From an uncultured Pelagibacteraceae bacterium (lineage in GTDB: Bacteria > Pseudomonadota > Alphaproteobacteria > Pelagibacterales > Pelagibacteraceae): a stretch of DNA of 40,014 bases. Below the pieces are notes generated by a model. It saw nothing but the letters and a program-made list of their open reading frames with translations, was not told where the DNA came from and searched no databases. The stretch is from contig CACBRY010000008.1 of NCBI GenBank assembly GCA_902541825.1, positions 1-40,014 of the forward strand, in the 5' to 3' direction. The position numbers were made by a program, and so were the translations under genes. Below, piece by piece: positions 23,003 to 33,500 of this stretch; the stretch's first letter is position 1, and every line of letters starts with the position of its first letter.

Positions 23003-26000
23003 ATGAGCGAAAAACTATTAGTTCCTGATATAGGTGACTTTGAAAATGTAGAGGTAATTGAATTGCTTGTCAAAGAAGGCCAAAAAATTGCCGAAAACGA
23101 TCCAGTAGTCACTATTGAAAGTGATAAATCGAGTGTTGAAATACCTTCAACGTTATCAGGTATAATTGAGACAATAAAAGTTAAAGTAGGTGATAAAGTT
23201 TCAAAAGGTGATTTAATTCTTAATATTTTAGGGTCAAATGAAGAGCACTCTACAAAAAAAACTATTCCAAAAGACACTGAAAATTTAATTAAAGAAGCAG
23301 AAAAATCATTAGAAAAAAAACAAGAGCAAATTATTCATACACATAAAATTGAGAGAAAAAAACCAGAAATAATTCAAGTAGTTAATAAAAGCGATATTGA
23401 TCCATTAGAAACTAATGAATGGTTAGAATCACTCACTGCTGTAATTGAAAAAGATGGAAATCAAAGAGCCCATTATTTAATTAAGGAATTAATTAATAAA
23501 GCTTATATGGAGGGTGCAAATATTCCCTACACACAAAACACACCTTATATAAATACAATTCCAGTAAATGAAGAGAAAAAATCAAATGGTGATCAAAATA
23601 TTGAGAGAAGAATTCGGTCATTGATAAGATGGAATTCTGCAGCAATGGTAGTTCGTGCAAATAAAAAATTTCCTGAACTTGGAGGACATATTGGAACATT
23701 TGCATCTGCGGCTACGCTTTATGATGTAGGAATGAATCATTTTTGGAGAGCAAAAAATAATAAATTTGGAGGAGACTTAATTTATTTTCAAGGACATAGC
23801 GCTCCAGGTATGTACGCAAGAGCATTTCTTGAGGGAAGACTTAATGAAAAACAATTAGATAGTTTTAGACAAGAAGTTAATCCAGGAGGTTTATCATCTT
23901 ATCCACATCCTTGGCTGATGCCAAACTTTTGGCAATTTCCTACAGTTTCAATGGGTTTAGGACCAATGTTGGCTATTTATCAAGCAAGATATATGAAATA
24001 TTTGATTAACAGGGGTCTTATTAAAGATGAAGGACGAAAAGTGTGGGCTTTCTTAGGAGACGGGGAAATGGATGAACCAGAGTCTTTAGGAGCAATTGGT
24101 TTAGCAGCTAGAGAAAAATTAGATAACCTAATATTTGTGATCAATTGTAACCTTCAAAGGTTGGACGGACCTGTGAGGGGTAATGGAAAAATCATACAAG
24201 AATTAGAGGGTATTTTTAGAGGAGCTGGATGGAATGTTATCAAAGTAATTTGGGGTTCTTATTGGGATCCGCTATTGGCTAACGATAAAACTGGTCATTT
24301 AATTAAAGTTATGAATGAAACTGTTGATGGTGAATATCAAGCAATGAAAGCAAGAGATGGAGCTTATGTGCGAGAAAAGTTTTTTGGTAAGTATCCTGAA
24401 ACTAAAGAGTTAATCTCAAGCCTATCAGACAAAGATATATGGAGATTAAATAGAGGTGGACATGATCCTCACAAAGTTTTTGCAGCTTATGATAAAGCCT
24501 CAAAAAATATTGGAAGCCCAACAGTTGTAATTGCTAAAACTATAAAGGGTTATGGAATGGGCAAAAGTGGTGAGAGCGTAAATACAACACATCAAACTAA
24601 AAAATTAGATATAGACGATTTGATGTATTACAGAGACAGGTTTGATGTTCCTCTAACTGATAAACAGGTACAAAATATTGAGTATTATAAGCCAGACCAA
24701 AACTCACCTGAAATAAAATATATTAAAGAAAGAAGACTTCAATTGGGAGGATTTATCCCAGAGAGAACTACGTATGCAAAACCTATTAAAGCTCCCCCAA
24801 AAACCATTTTTGACAATATGAAAGAGTCAACAGGTAAAAAAGAAATGTCTACTACGATGGCATTAGTAAGAATGCTTACCAATCTTCTTAGAGATAAAAA
24901 TGTTGCTTCAAGATTAGTACCAATCATTCCTGATGAGGCGAGAACATTTGGTATGGAGGGTTTTTTTCAAAAAATCGGTATTTATGCTCATGAAGGACAA
25001 AAATATGAACCTGAGGACTCGGCGCAATTAAGTTCATATAGAGAAGAAAAAAGTGGACAAGTTTTAGAGGAAGGAATTAATGAGGCAGGGGCAATGTCTT
25101 CATGGATTGCTGCAGGTACTTCTTACACAAATCATGATATTGAAATGATCCCTATCTATCTTTTTTACTCAATGTTTGGTTTTCAGAGGATAGGCGACTT
25201 TGCTTGGGCAGGAGCAGACAGTCAATCAAGAGGGTTTTTAATTGGTGCTACTGCTGGGAGAACGACACTAGCGGGAGAAGGTTTACAGCACCAAGATGGA
25301 CATAGTCATTTAATGGCATCAACTATTCCAAACTGCAAGTCTTATGATCCAACATTTCATTATGAACTAGCAACAATCTTTAGAGAAGGATTGAAAAGAA
25401 TGCATGAGAAGAAAGAAAATATTTTTTATTACATTACAACAATGAACGAAAATTATCCTCATCCTGCTATGCCAACCGAAAAATCATGTGAAGAAGGCAT
25501 TTTAAAAGGAATGTATAAAATTAAAGAATTTAACAAATATAAAAAAACCAAAATTCAATTTCTAGGATCAGGCACAATTTTAAGAGAAATGATAGCTGGT
25601 GCTGAGATTCTACAAAAGGAATATCAAATTGATAGTGAAATTTGGAGCGTAACTAGTTTTAATGAATTAAGAAGAGATGGCTTAGAGGTTGAAAGGTATA
25701 ATTTATTAAATCCTGAAAAAGAACCAAAAAAATCATATGTTGAAAGCTGTTTAGGTAAAACTGAAGGTCCAATTTTGGCTGCATCAGATTATATGAGGAT
25801 GAATTCAGACCAAATTAGACCTTATATTAACAAGAGTTTTTATTCGTTAGGAACAGATGGATTTGGTCGAAGTGATACCAGAAAAAATTTGAGGAAGTTC
25901 TTTGAGGTTGATAAAGAACATGTCGTTGCATATGGACTAAGTGTTTTAGCTAAAGAACAATTAATTGCATCTAAATATGCTCAAGAGGCAATAAAGAAGT

Positions 26001-26041
26001 ATCAAATTGATAAAGATAAACCAATGCCGACAAAACTATAA
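23003..26041 (+). CDS. aceE: Pyruvate dehydrogenase E1 (homodimeric AceE type) with N-terminal lipoyl domain
   Basis: Thiamine-diphosphate enzyme that decarboxylates pyruvate and reductively acetylates the lipoyl group of the complex. Residues 1-76 form a complete lipoyl domain with the lipoylation site ESDKSSVE (Lys42), followed by a Lys/Glu linker. The AceE body starts near 140 (LESLTAVIEKDGNQRAHYLI), with the TPP motif GDGEMDEPES and HSHLMASTIPN downstream. At 1012 residues it is about 125 longer than the 887-residue E. coli AceE, explained by the added domain. Its stop shares one base with the aceF start (TAATG). No E3 gene is nearby. Confidence 0.94.
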   Translation: MSEKLLVPDIGDFENVEVIELLVKEGQKIAENDPVVTIESDKSSVEIPSTLSGIIETIKVKVGDKVSKGDLILNILGSNEEHSTKKTIPKDTENLIKEAEKSLEKKQEQIIHTHKIERKKPEIIQVVNKSDIDPLETNEWLESLTAVIEKDGNQRAHYLIKELINKAYMEGANIPYTQNTPYINTIPVNEEKKSNGDQNIERRIRSLIRWNSAAMVVRANKKFPELGGHIGTFASAATLYDVGMNHFWRAKNNKFGGDLIYFQGHSAPGMYARAFLEGRLNEKQLDSFRQEVNPGGLSSYPHPWLMPNFWQFPTVSMGLGPMLAIYQARYMKYLINRGLIKDEGRKVWAFLGDGEMDEPESLGAIGLAAREKLDNLIFVINCNLQRLDGPVRGNGKIIQELEGIFRGAGWNVIKVIWGSYWDPLLANDKTGHLIKVMNETVDGEYQAMKARDGAYVREKFFGKYPETKELISSLSDKDIWRLNRGGHDPHKVFAAYDKASKNIGSPTVVIAKTIKGYGMGKSGESVNTTHQTKKLDIDDLMYYRDRFDVPLTDKQVQNIEYYKPDQNSPEIKYIKERRLQLGGFIPERTTYAKPIKAPPKTIFDNMKESTGKKEMSTTMALVRMLTNLLRDKNVASRLVPIIPDEARTFGMEGFFQKIGIYAHEGQKYEPEDSAQLSSYREEKSGQVLEEGINEAGAMSSWIAAGTSYTNHDIEMIPIYLFYSMFGFQRIGDFAWAGADSQSRGFLIGATAGRTTLAGEGLQHQDGHSHLMASTIPNCKSYDPTFHYELATIFREGLKRMHEKKENIFYYITTMNENYPHPAMPTEKSCEEGILKGMYKIKEFNKYKKTKIQFLGSGTILREMIAGAEILQKEYQIDSEIWSVTSFNELRRDGLEVERYNLLNPEKEPKKSYVESCLGKTEGPILAASDYMRMNSDQIRPYINKSFYSLGTDGFGRSDTRKNLRKFFEVDKEHVVAYGLSVLAKEQLIASKYAQEAIKKYQIDKDKPMPTKL

Positions 26042-27306
26042 TGTCAAAGAAAGATATAAAAGTTCCAAATATTGGTGAATTCAAAGATGTGGAAGTCATC
26101 GAAGTTTTAATTAAAAAAGGTCAAAAAATAAAAAAGAATGATCCACTGATAACTATAGAAAGTGATAAATCAAGTGTGGAAATACCATCTTCTGATGATG
26201 GAACCATAATTTCTTTGAATGTTAAAATTGGAGACAAGGTATCGGAAGGTGATAAAATTATTGAAATTGAAAGTGAGAAAGAAATAAAAGAAACAAGTGC
26301 TCAAGAATTACCAAAAAGTCAATTACCAAAAGAAATAAAAAAAAATGATGTAAAAAAAACCAATGAGTCTGAAAATATAATAGTCAAAGATTTTTCTTCA
26401 AAAGCTTCTGCTTCACCAAAAGTTAGAAAATTTGCGAGAGAACTTGGAGTTAATATCAACAAAGTCCCAGGCAGTGAAAGACAAGGTAGGGTTACCGAAA
26501 GTGATGTAAAATTATTTGTTGCAACTAAATCAGATAAAAGTTTCAAAGATCAAAATACAACTGAACAAAAAATTGAACTAGAGTATTCCCATTCAGATTT
26601 TGGAGAAGTAGATATTAAAGACATTCCCAGAGTAAAAAAGTTGTCTTCTAAATATTTAATGAACTCTTGGACAAAAATTCCTCATGTAACCAATCATGAT
26701 GAAGCTGATATAACCGAATTAGAGGAATTTAGAACTTCTCTTACAGACGTATATACTGGTGAAAAAAAAAAAATTACACCATTGGCCTTCATCGTAAAAG
26801 CATTAACAACATCATTAAAAAAATTTCCAAATTTTAATACCTCAATCGATCAAATTGAAGACGGTAAAATGACTGTTAAAAAGTATTATCATGTTGGCAT
26901 AGCAGTGGATACACCACATGGTTTGATGGTTCCTAAATTAAGAAATGCAGATAATAAAAATATTTCTTTAATAAGCACAGAATTAAAAAAAATCAGTCAG
27001 CAATGTAGAGATCTTAAAATTGATAAAAAAGAGTTGTTCGGAGGTTCTATGACGATAACAAGCCTAGGGGGAATCGGGGGATCATTTTTTACCCCAATTA
27101 TAAATTATCCTGAAGTTGCTATTTTAGGAGTAGGAAGAGCAGAAAAAAAACAAATATTCATGGATGGAAAATTTGTAACGCGCACTATGTTGCCACTTTC
27201 ACTATCTTATGATCATAGAATTATTGATGGTGCGGAGGCAGCTCGATTTAATAATGATTTAAAAGAAAATCTTGGTAAAAATTTTGCTTATAAGTTAGCA
27301 GTTTGA
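26041..27306 (+). CDS. aceF: Dihydrolipoamide acetyltransferase (E2) of pyruvate dehydrogenase
   Basis: Transfers the acetyl group from lipoate to CoA and forms the core of the complex. It has a single lipoyl domain (residues 1-77, Lys43 in ESDKSSVE), a charged linker, a peripheral-subunit-binding domain (about 123-158, SPKVRKFARELGVNI...GRVTESDV), and the catalytic domain ending in LSYDHRIIDGAEAARF with the His/Asp pair. At 421 residues it is much shorter than E. coli AceF, which has three lipoyl domains. The missing domain may be supplied by the lipoyl domain on AceE. Confidence 0.95.
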   Translation: MSKKDIKVPNIGEFKDVEVIEVLIKKGQKIKKNDPLITIESDKSSVEIPSSDDGTIISLNVKIGDKVSEGDKIIEIESEKEIKETSAQELPKSQLPKEIKKNDVKKTNESENIIVKDFSSKASASPKVRKFARELGVNINKVPGSERQGRVTESDVKLFVATKSDKSFKDQNTTEQKIELEYSHSDFGEVDIKDIPRVKKLSSKYLMNSWTKIPHVTNHDEADITELEEFRTSLTDVYTGEKKKITPLAFIVKALTTSLKKFPNFNTSIDQIEDGKMTVKKYYHVGIAVDTPHGLMVPKLRNADNKNISLISTELKKISQQCRDLKIDKKELFGGSMTITSLGGIGGSFFTPIINYPEVAILGVGRAEKKQIFMDGKFVTRTMLPLSLSYDHRIIDGAEAARFNNDLKENLGKNFAYKLAV

Positions 27307-27314
27307 TAAAAATT

Positions 27315-28211
27315 ATGTCTAAAAGCGTTTCATTGTTAAGTGCTTTGCTGTGTACATTTATTTGGGGAACTACATTTATTGCTCAAGACACTGGCATGGA
27401 TGATATTGGTCCGTTTACATTTAATGCAGTAAGATTTTTTGTGGGTTTTTTGGCAATTCTTCCTTTAGCATTGTTATTTGAGACTAAAAAATTTAAATTA
27501 GAATTTAAAACTGGTTTTAGATATTTTGTTATTCTATCTTTTTTAATAGGATTATCATTATTTTTAGGATCAGCATTGCAACAAGTAGCTCTGCTTTACA
27601 CAGATGTAGCAAATGCTGCCTTCTTTACGATTTTTTATGTACCGATGGTACCAATTATTATTTTTATATTTAAGAGAGAATCATTACATTGGAGCGTATG
27701 GCCTTCAGTTATTTTATGTTTAATTGGCGGATATCTTTTAACCAATTTTTATGATGCTACAGTTAGACTTGGAGACACGTTGGTTATTCTTGGAGCATTA
27801 TTCTGGAGTACTCACATCATATTTACTGGAATGATTGTTAAAACATATAACTTACCCTTAACATTAGGTGCAATCCAAACTTTATTAGTGGCTTTATTTT
27901 CTATTATTATTGGTTTGATTTATGAAGAATTTGTAATTGAAAATATTCTCAACGAGATAGACTCCATACTCTATGCAGGAATTTTATCAGGTGGTTTTGC
28001 ATTCGTTTTACAAATTTACGCTCAAAAAAACATAACACCTGCACCAGCAGCCATAATTTTTTCATTAGAAGGCGTATTTGCAACTATCGCAGCATGGTTT
28101 TTATTAAGTCAAATTTTAGATTTTAATAATATATTAGGGTGCTTATTCATATTGTGTGGTGTTTTAATTTCTCAATTATTACCCTTGATGAGGAAAATAA
28201 ATTATCAATAA
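27315..28211 (+). CDS. EamA-family (DMT superfamily) transporter
   Basis: 298-residue membrane protein with about ten hydrophobic segments and the two EamA repeats. The first repeat starts LLSALLCTFIWGTTFIAQ and contains FTFNAVRFFVG; the second includes ALFWSTHIIFTG and ends near PAPAAIIFSLEGVFATIAAW. These are drug/metabolite transporter features; substrates vary widely (amino acids, sugars, nucleotides). I choose the ATG at 27315; a TTG at 27303 overlapping aceF is also open. It lies 8 bp after aceF and overlaps the convergent uppP by 33 bp. Whether its expression is linked to aceEF is unknown. Confidence 0.88.
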   Translation: MSKSVSLLSALLCTFIWGTTFIAQDTGMDDIGPFTFNAVRFFVGFLAILPLALLFETKKFKLEFKTGFRYFVILSFLIGLSLFLGSALQQVALLYTDVANAAFFTIFYVPMVPIIIFIFKRESLHWSVWPSVILCLIGGYLLTNFYDATVRLGDTLVILGALFWSTHIIFTGMIVKTYNLPLTLGAIQTLLVALFSIIIGLIYEEFVIENILNEIDSILYAGILSGGFAFVLQIYAQKNITPAPAAIIFSLEGVFATIAAWFLLSQILDFNNILGCLFILCGVLISQLLPLMRKINYQ

Positions 28212-28958
28212 TAAAAATAAAGCAATAATAATTCTATAAATTACGAACACGGTTAAAGAGAAATTCCTTACATATCTTATAAAATACTTGACTGTGATAA
28301 ATGAGAAGATAAAAGAAAGAGTAACTGCAATTAATAATAAATAATTAAATTCAGTAGACTGTTGTACAGCATCTTGAAGACCTAAAAAACTTGCCCCTGC
28401 TAACGCGGGTATAGATAATAAAAAGGCAATTTTACTTGAGTCAACTCTATTAAATTTTAAGAATCGAGCTGCTGTTAAAGTTATTCCAGCTCTACTCACA
28501 CCAGGTATGAGTGCTAAAATTTGAAATAAACCTATGAATAATATTGATTTTATATTTAAGTTGGTTGATATATTTTGATCAGTATCTCTTTTATCTGATA
28601 AAAATAGGACTAAACCAAAAAATAGAGTTGTCCATGCAATAATTTCTATATTTCTTAAAAGATTAATTATTTCGATCGAATATATTATATATCCAAAAAT
28701 TATAAGAGGTATTGATCCAACTAAAATCAAAACCAATAATTTTTGATTGTTTCTTAAATTTAGTAAATCTTTTTTAAAGTAATAGATTATTGCAAATAAA
28801 GAACCCAAGTGCAGACCAATATCAATGAATAAAGAGCTTGAGCTAAAATCATAAAAATTTGATATTAAGATCAGATGGGCTGAAGAGCTAATAGGTAAAA
28901 ATTCAGAAATTCCCTGGACTGCAGAAAGAATTAGTATTTCTATAAAATCTTGAAGCAT
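28179..28958 (-). CDS. uppP: Undecaprenyl-diphosphatase (UppP/BacA)
   Basis: Dephosphorylates undecaprenyl pyrophosphate, recycling the lipid carrier for peptidoglycan and other envelope polymers. The 259-residue protein has the two BacA motifs: GISEFLPISSSAHL near residue 16-29 and GVSRAGITLTAARFL in the second half. Several hydrophobic spans fit an inner-membrane protein of eight or so helices. Length is slightly below the usual 265-275. Its last 11 codons overlap the end of the EamA gene. Confidence 0.95.
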   Translation of the reverse strand: MLQDFIEILILSAVQGISEFLPISSSAHLILISNFYDFSSSSLFIDIGLHLGSLFAIIYYFKKDLLNLRNNQKLLVLILVGSIPLIIFGYIIYSIEIINLLRNIEIIAWTTLFFGLVLFLSDKRDTDQNISTNLNIKSILFIGLFQILALIPGVSRAGITLTAARFLKFNRVDSSKIAFLLSIPALAGASFLGLQDAVQQSTEFNYLLLIAVTLSFIFSFITVKYFIRYVRNFSLTVFVIYRIIIALFLLLIIYFPHQG

Positions 28959-29064
28959 AAAGATGTCGTAACTTAAAAAATATTCATTTTAAACAATTCG
29001 ATTTAATCATAATAGGTATGCAAAAAATAAATTTCTCACATTTTATGCTAAATAAAGTTAATTA

Positions 29065-29085
29065 TAGGTCATGATTATTGACCTA
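29065..29085. promoter_or_regulatory. Inverted repeat upstream of gltDB, candidate operator
   Basis: TAGGTCA (29065-29071), a 7-nt spacer and TGACCTA (29079-29085) form a perfect dyad. It is centred about 51 nt before the start predicted from the -10 box TATAAT (29114-29119), the usual place for an activator site. No obvious -35 box accompanies that -10, which also fits activator dependence. The factor cannot be named from sequence. Confidence 0.5.
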
Positions 29086-29113
29086 AATAATACTTTTATT
29101 GCTAAAAACAATG

Positions 29114-29119
29114 TATAAT
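29114..29119 (+). promoter_or_regulatory. Putative -10 box of gltDB
   Basis: TATAAT 22 nt before the gltD ATG. This leaves about 15 nt of leader. No good -35 box lies 16-18 bp upstream. Confidence 0.5.
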
Positions 29120-29141
29120 TTGCCAAAAATTTAAAGATTCT

Positions 29142-30581
29142 ATGACTGATAAAATGTTAAAATTTGTGAAAATAGGTCAACAAACTCCACCTAAAAGAAA
29201 GATCGGCACAAGAAAAGAGGATTTTAATGAGATCTATGACGAGTTTTTAACTAAAAAAGCTGAAGAGCAATCAAGCAGATGTTCTCAATGCGGAGTTCCA
29301 TTTTGCCAAGTGCATTGTCCATTAAGCAACAATATTCCAGATTGGTTAAAACTTACAGCTGAGGGAAGATTAAAAGAGGCCTACGAATTATCTCAAAGCA
29401 CTAACAATATGCCAGAAGTGTGTGGAAGAATTTGTCCTCAGGACAGATTGTGTGAAGGTAACTGCGTTATTGAACAATCAGGACACGGAACAGTTACTAT
29501 TGGTTCAGTTGAGAAATATATTAATGATAAAGCGTGGGAACAAGGCTGGGTTAAACCAATTTCTCTAAAACATGAAAAAGACCAAAGCGTTGGAATAATT
29601 GGCGCCGGTCCCGCAGGATTGGCAGCCGCTGAACAGCTAAGGAAAAATGGATATAAAATTACTGTTTATGATCGATATGATCGCGCAGGTGGATTATTAA
29701 TTTATGGAATTCCAAATTTTAAACTTGAAAAACATGTAGTTGAGCGAAGAACAAAGTTGTTAAAGGATGGTGGGATAAAATTTATTCAAAATTTTGAAGT
29801 TGGTAAAGATGCAACTTTAGAACAGTTGCGAAAAAAACATGATGCAATTTTAATAGCGACGGGTGTATATAAACCAAGAGAAGTTGAATTACCTGGTAAT
29901 GATTTAGGTAATATTTTTCCTGCAATGGAGTTTTTGACAGCATCAAATAAAAAAGGCTTAGGAGATAAAGTAGAGTTATTTGATAAAGGAATTTTAAACG
30001 CTGAAGGAAAAGATGTTGTTGTGATAGGTGGCGGTGACACAGCAATGGATTGTGTAAGAACTTCAGTAAGACAAAAAGCAAAGTCGGTAAAATGTTTATA
30101 TAGAAGAGATAAAGAAAATATGCCTGGATCTGCTAGAGAAGTTGCAAATGCTGAGGAAGAGGGTGTAGAATTTGTTTGGCTTTCTAGTCCAAAAGAATTT
30201 AAGGGAAAAAATAAAATCGAAAATTTAGTTGTTAATCAAATTGAATTAGGTGAACCAGATGAATCAGGAAGACGAAAACCAGAAATTAAAGAAGGCTCAG
30301 AATTTATGGTGAAAGCCGATATGGTAATCAAAGCTCTTGGATTTGATCCAGAAAATTTACCATTATTATTTGATGCGCAAGAGTTACAAGTAACAAAATG
30401 GGGAACAATTAAAACTGATTTCAATACGATGGAAACAAATCTAGAAGGTGTTTTTGCTGCAGGAGATATTGTAAGAGGAGCGTCGTTAGTAGTATGGGCA
30501 ATCAAAGATGGGAGAGATGCAGCTTCTTCTATGAAAACATATTTAGAAAATATGCAACTAAAAAAAACAAAAGTAGCATAA
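29142..30581 (+). CDS. gltD: Glutamate synthase small (beta) subunit
   Basis: NADPH-oxidising subunit of GOGAT that passes electrons to the large subunit. The N-terminal iron-sulfur region has CSQCGVPFCQVHCPL and CGRICPQDRLC. The FAD-binding motif is GIIGAGPAGLAAAEQL and the NADPH motif VVIGGGDTAMDC; the C-terminal GVFAAGDIVRGASLVVWAI closes the FAD site. 479 residues is normal. It precedes gltB, the reverse of the E. coli gltBD order, with one shared base (TAATG). Confidence 0.97.
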   Translation: MTDKMLKFVKIGQQTPPKRKIGTRKEDFNEIYDEFLTKKAEEQSSRCSQCGVPFCQVHCPLSNNIPDWLKLTAEGRLKEAYELSQSTNNMPEVCGRICPQDRLCEGNCVIEQSGHGTVTIGSVEKYINDKAWEQGWVKPISLKHEKDQSVGIIGAGPAGLAAAEQLRKNGYKITVYDRYDRAGGLLIYGIPNFKLEKHVVERRTKLLKDGGIKFIQNFEVGKDATLEQLRKKHDAILIATGVYKPREVELPGNDLGNIFPAMEFLTASNKKGLGDKVELFDKGILNAEGKDVVVIGGGDTAMDCVRTSVRQKAKSVKCLYRRDKENMPGSAREVANAEEEGVEFVWLSSPKEFKGKNKIENLVVNQIELGEPDESGRRKPEIKEGSEFMVKADMVIKALGFDPENLPLLFDAQELQVTKWGTIKTDFNTMETNLEGVFAAGDIVRGASLVVWAIKDGRDAASSMKTYLENMQLKKTKVA

Positions 30582-33500
30582 TGGAAAATTATAAAAAAAA
30601 TTTAGAGTTACTAACAAAAAATCATGTTTATTCAAAAGAGATGGAACACGATGCTTGTGGAGTTGGTTTAATCGCATCTACAGAAGGAAAAAAATCTAGG
30701 GCAATAGTTGAGTATGGAATTGAAGCTTTAAAAGCAGTTTGGCACAGAGGTGCTGTTGATGCAGATGGTAAAACGGGTGATGGAGCCGGAATACATGTTG
30801 AAATTCCGAAAGACTTTTTTATAGAAAAAATACAAGTTACCGGACACGATTATGATAATTCTGAAATCTGTGTAGGAATGATTTTTTTACCTAGAAATGA
30901 TTATTCAGCGCAAGAGAGTTGCAAAACAATAGTTGAGAGCGAACTAACTAAAAATAATTTTAGTATATATGGTTGGCGACAAGTACCAGTAAATTCAAAA
31001 GTTTTAGGAGAAAAAGCTCTTCAAACCATGCCAGAGATTATACAAGTTCTTTTTAAACCCAATGATCCAAATTTATTAGATAAAAACTTAGAGAGAAAAA
31101 TTTATGAAACAAGAAAGAGAATTGAAAATAAAGCTTTTGATGCCTCATTAAATAATTTTTATATTTGTTCAATTAGTTCAAAATCTATAATTTATAAAGG
31201 GCTATATTTGGCAGAAGCATTATCTGACTTCTATTTAGATCTTAGAGACCCAAGGTTTATTTCAAGATATGCAATTTTTCATCAAAGATTTTCAACAAAC
31301 ACTGCACCGAGCTGGAGCTTAGCTCAACCATTTAGGGCTATAGCACACAATGGTGAGATAAATACTTATAAAGGAAATAAAAACTGGATGAAAGTTCATG
31401 AGCAAGAGATGAGTAGCCCACTTTTCGAAGACATAGAAAATTTAAAACCTGTTATCCAAAAGGGTGTCTCTGACTCTGCAGCTTTAGACAATGTATTTGA
31501 ATTATTAAATAAATCGGGCCAATCTGCACCATTAGCTAAATTAATGCTAGTACCTGATGCATGGTCGAAAAAAAATAAGACATTATCAAAAAGTCATCAG
31601 CAATTATTCAATTTTTTAAATAGTACAATGGAGCCATGGGATGGACCTGCTGCAATTGCAGCTACAGATAATGAATGGGTTATAGCTGCGAATGATAGAA
31701 ATGGTCTTAGACCTTTGAGATATGCCATTACAAAAGACAAAATGATTTTTGCAGGTTCAGAGACAGGAATGATTAATTTAAATGAAAAAAAGATTTTAAC
31801 CAAGGGAAGACTTGGTCCTGGTGAAATTATCGGGGTCAGAATTGAAAAAGGTAAGGTTTTTTCTAATAGTCAAATAAAAGATTATTTGGCTAAAGAATTT
31901 AAACATTTTAATTCTCAAATAATTGATCTGGATGAAAAATTATCAATCTCCAATGAAAAACATAATTTTGATGGCGAAAGTCTAAGGAGAAGACAATATA
32001 CTTTCGGAATAAGTTTAGAGGATCTAGAACTTATATTACATCCAATGGCAGAAGATTCAAAAGAGGCAACAGGTTCAATGGGTGATGATACCCCTCTAGC
32101 AGTGTTATCTGACAAGTATAGACCGCTTTACCATTTTTTTAGGCAAAATTTTAGCCAAGTAACTAATCCACCAATTGATTCTTTAAGAGAAAATAAAGTG
32201 ATGAGTTTAAAAACTAGATTTGGAAATTTAGGTAATATTCTTGATTTTGATACTTTAACCAAAGAGAATATTTATGTTTTAAATAGTCCTATTTTATCAA
32301 ATTCACAATTTAACAAGTTCACTAATTTTTTTGGTAAAAGTTCAGTGACCATTGATTGCTCATTTTCACAAAATGATAATTTAGAAAATTCTATTAACAG
32401 GATTCAAAAAGAATCTGAAATTGCAGTAAGACAAGGTATTACCCAACTGATTTTAAGTGACAAAAATCTCTCATCTGAAAGATTGCCTATGCCTATGTTA
32501 TTATGTGTCGGAGCCATAAACACATTTTTGATACAAAAAAAACTAAGAGGTTATGTTTCTATAAATGTTCAGTCTGGAGAGGCTATAGATACTCATTCGT
32601 TTGCAACATTAATTGGAGTTGGAGCAACTACAGTAAATCCATATCTTGCTTTCGATAGTTTATATCAGAGATATGAAAAAAAACTTTTTGGTCAATTTAG
32701 TTTTGATGAATGTGTACAACGCTACATTAATTCAGTTAATGCAGGTTTATTGAAGATAATGTCAAAAATGGGGATTTCGGTTTTAAGTTCTTACAGAGGT
32801 GGATGTAATTTTGAGACAGTAGGATTGAGCAGAACAGTTGTAAATGAATACTTTCCTGGAGTTACCTCGAAAATTTCAGGCATTGGTTTAGTTGGAATTG
32901 AAAAAAAAATAAGAGAAATTCACAAAGAAGCATTTGAAAGCACAGAAACTATATTGCCAATTGGAGGTATTTATCGATACAGGAAAAACGGTGAAACACA
33001 TCAATATCAAGGAAAGCTAATTCATTTATTACAAAGCGCTGTAGGCTCAAATTCATATGAGGCATATAAGAAATATGCTAAAGGTATATATAATTTACCA
33101 CCAATAAATTTGAGGGATCTAATTGATTTTAGAAAAAAAAAATTGGGTTCATCAATAGATTTATCTGAAGTTGAACCAATAGAAAAAATACTGAAAAGAT
33201 TTGGTAGTGGAAGCATGTCCCACGGTGCTTTATCTAAAGAAGCGCATGAAACACTTGCTATTGGAATGAATAGAATTAAAGGAGCTTCTTGTAGTGGTGA
33301 AGGTGGAGAAGATGCAGAAAGATTTAAGGTGATGGATAGTGGTGATAGTGCAAATTCTAGAGTTAAACAAATTGCATCTGCTAGATTTGGTGTGACTGTA
33401 AATTACTTGAATAATTGTAATGAAATAGAAATTAAAATGGCACAAGGCGCTAAACCAGGGGAAGGCGGTCAGTTACCTGGCTTCAAAGTAACAAAGGAGA

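Noticed and set aside
28959-29141. Riboswitch in front of gltD
   Set aside because: The dyad is symmetrical like a protein operator and lies upstream of the likely transcription start; no riboswitch core recognised.
29782-30081. Two overlapping minus-strand frames of 84-99 codons in gltD
   Set aside because: Antisense shadows of a conserved enzyme, in different frames, without family resemblance.
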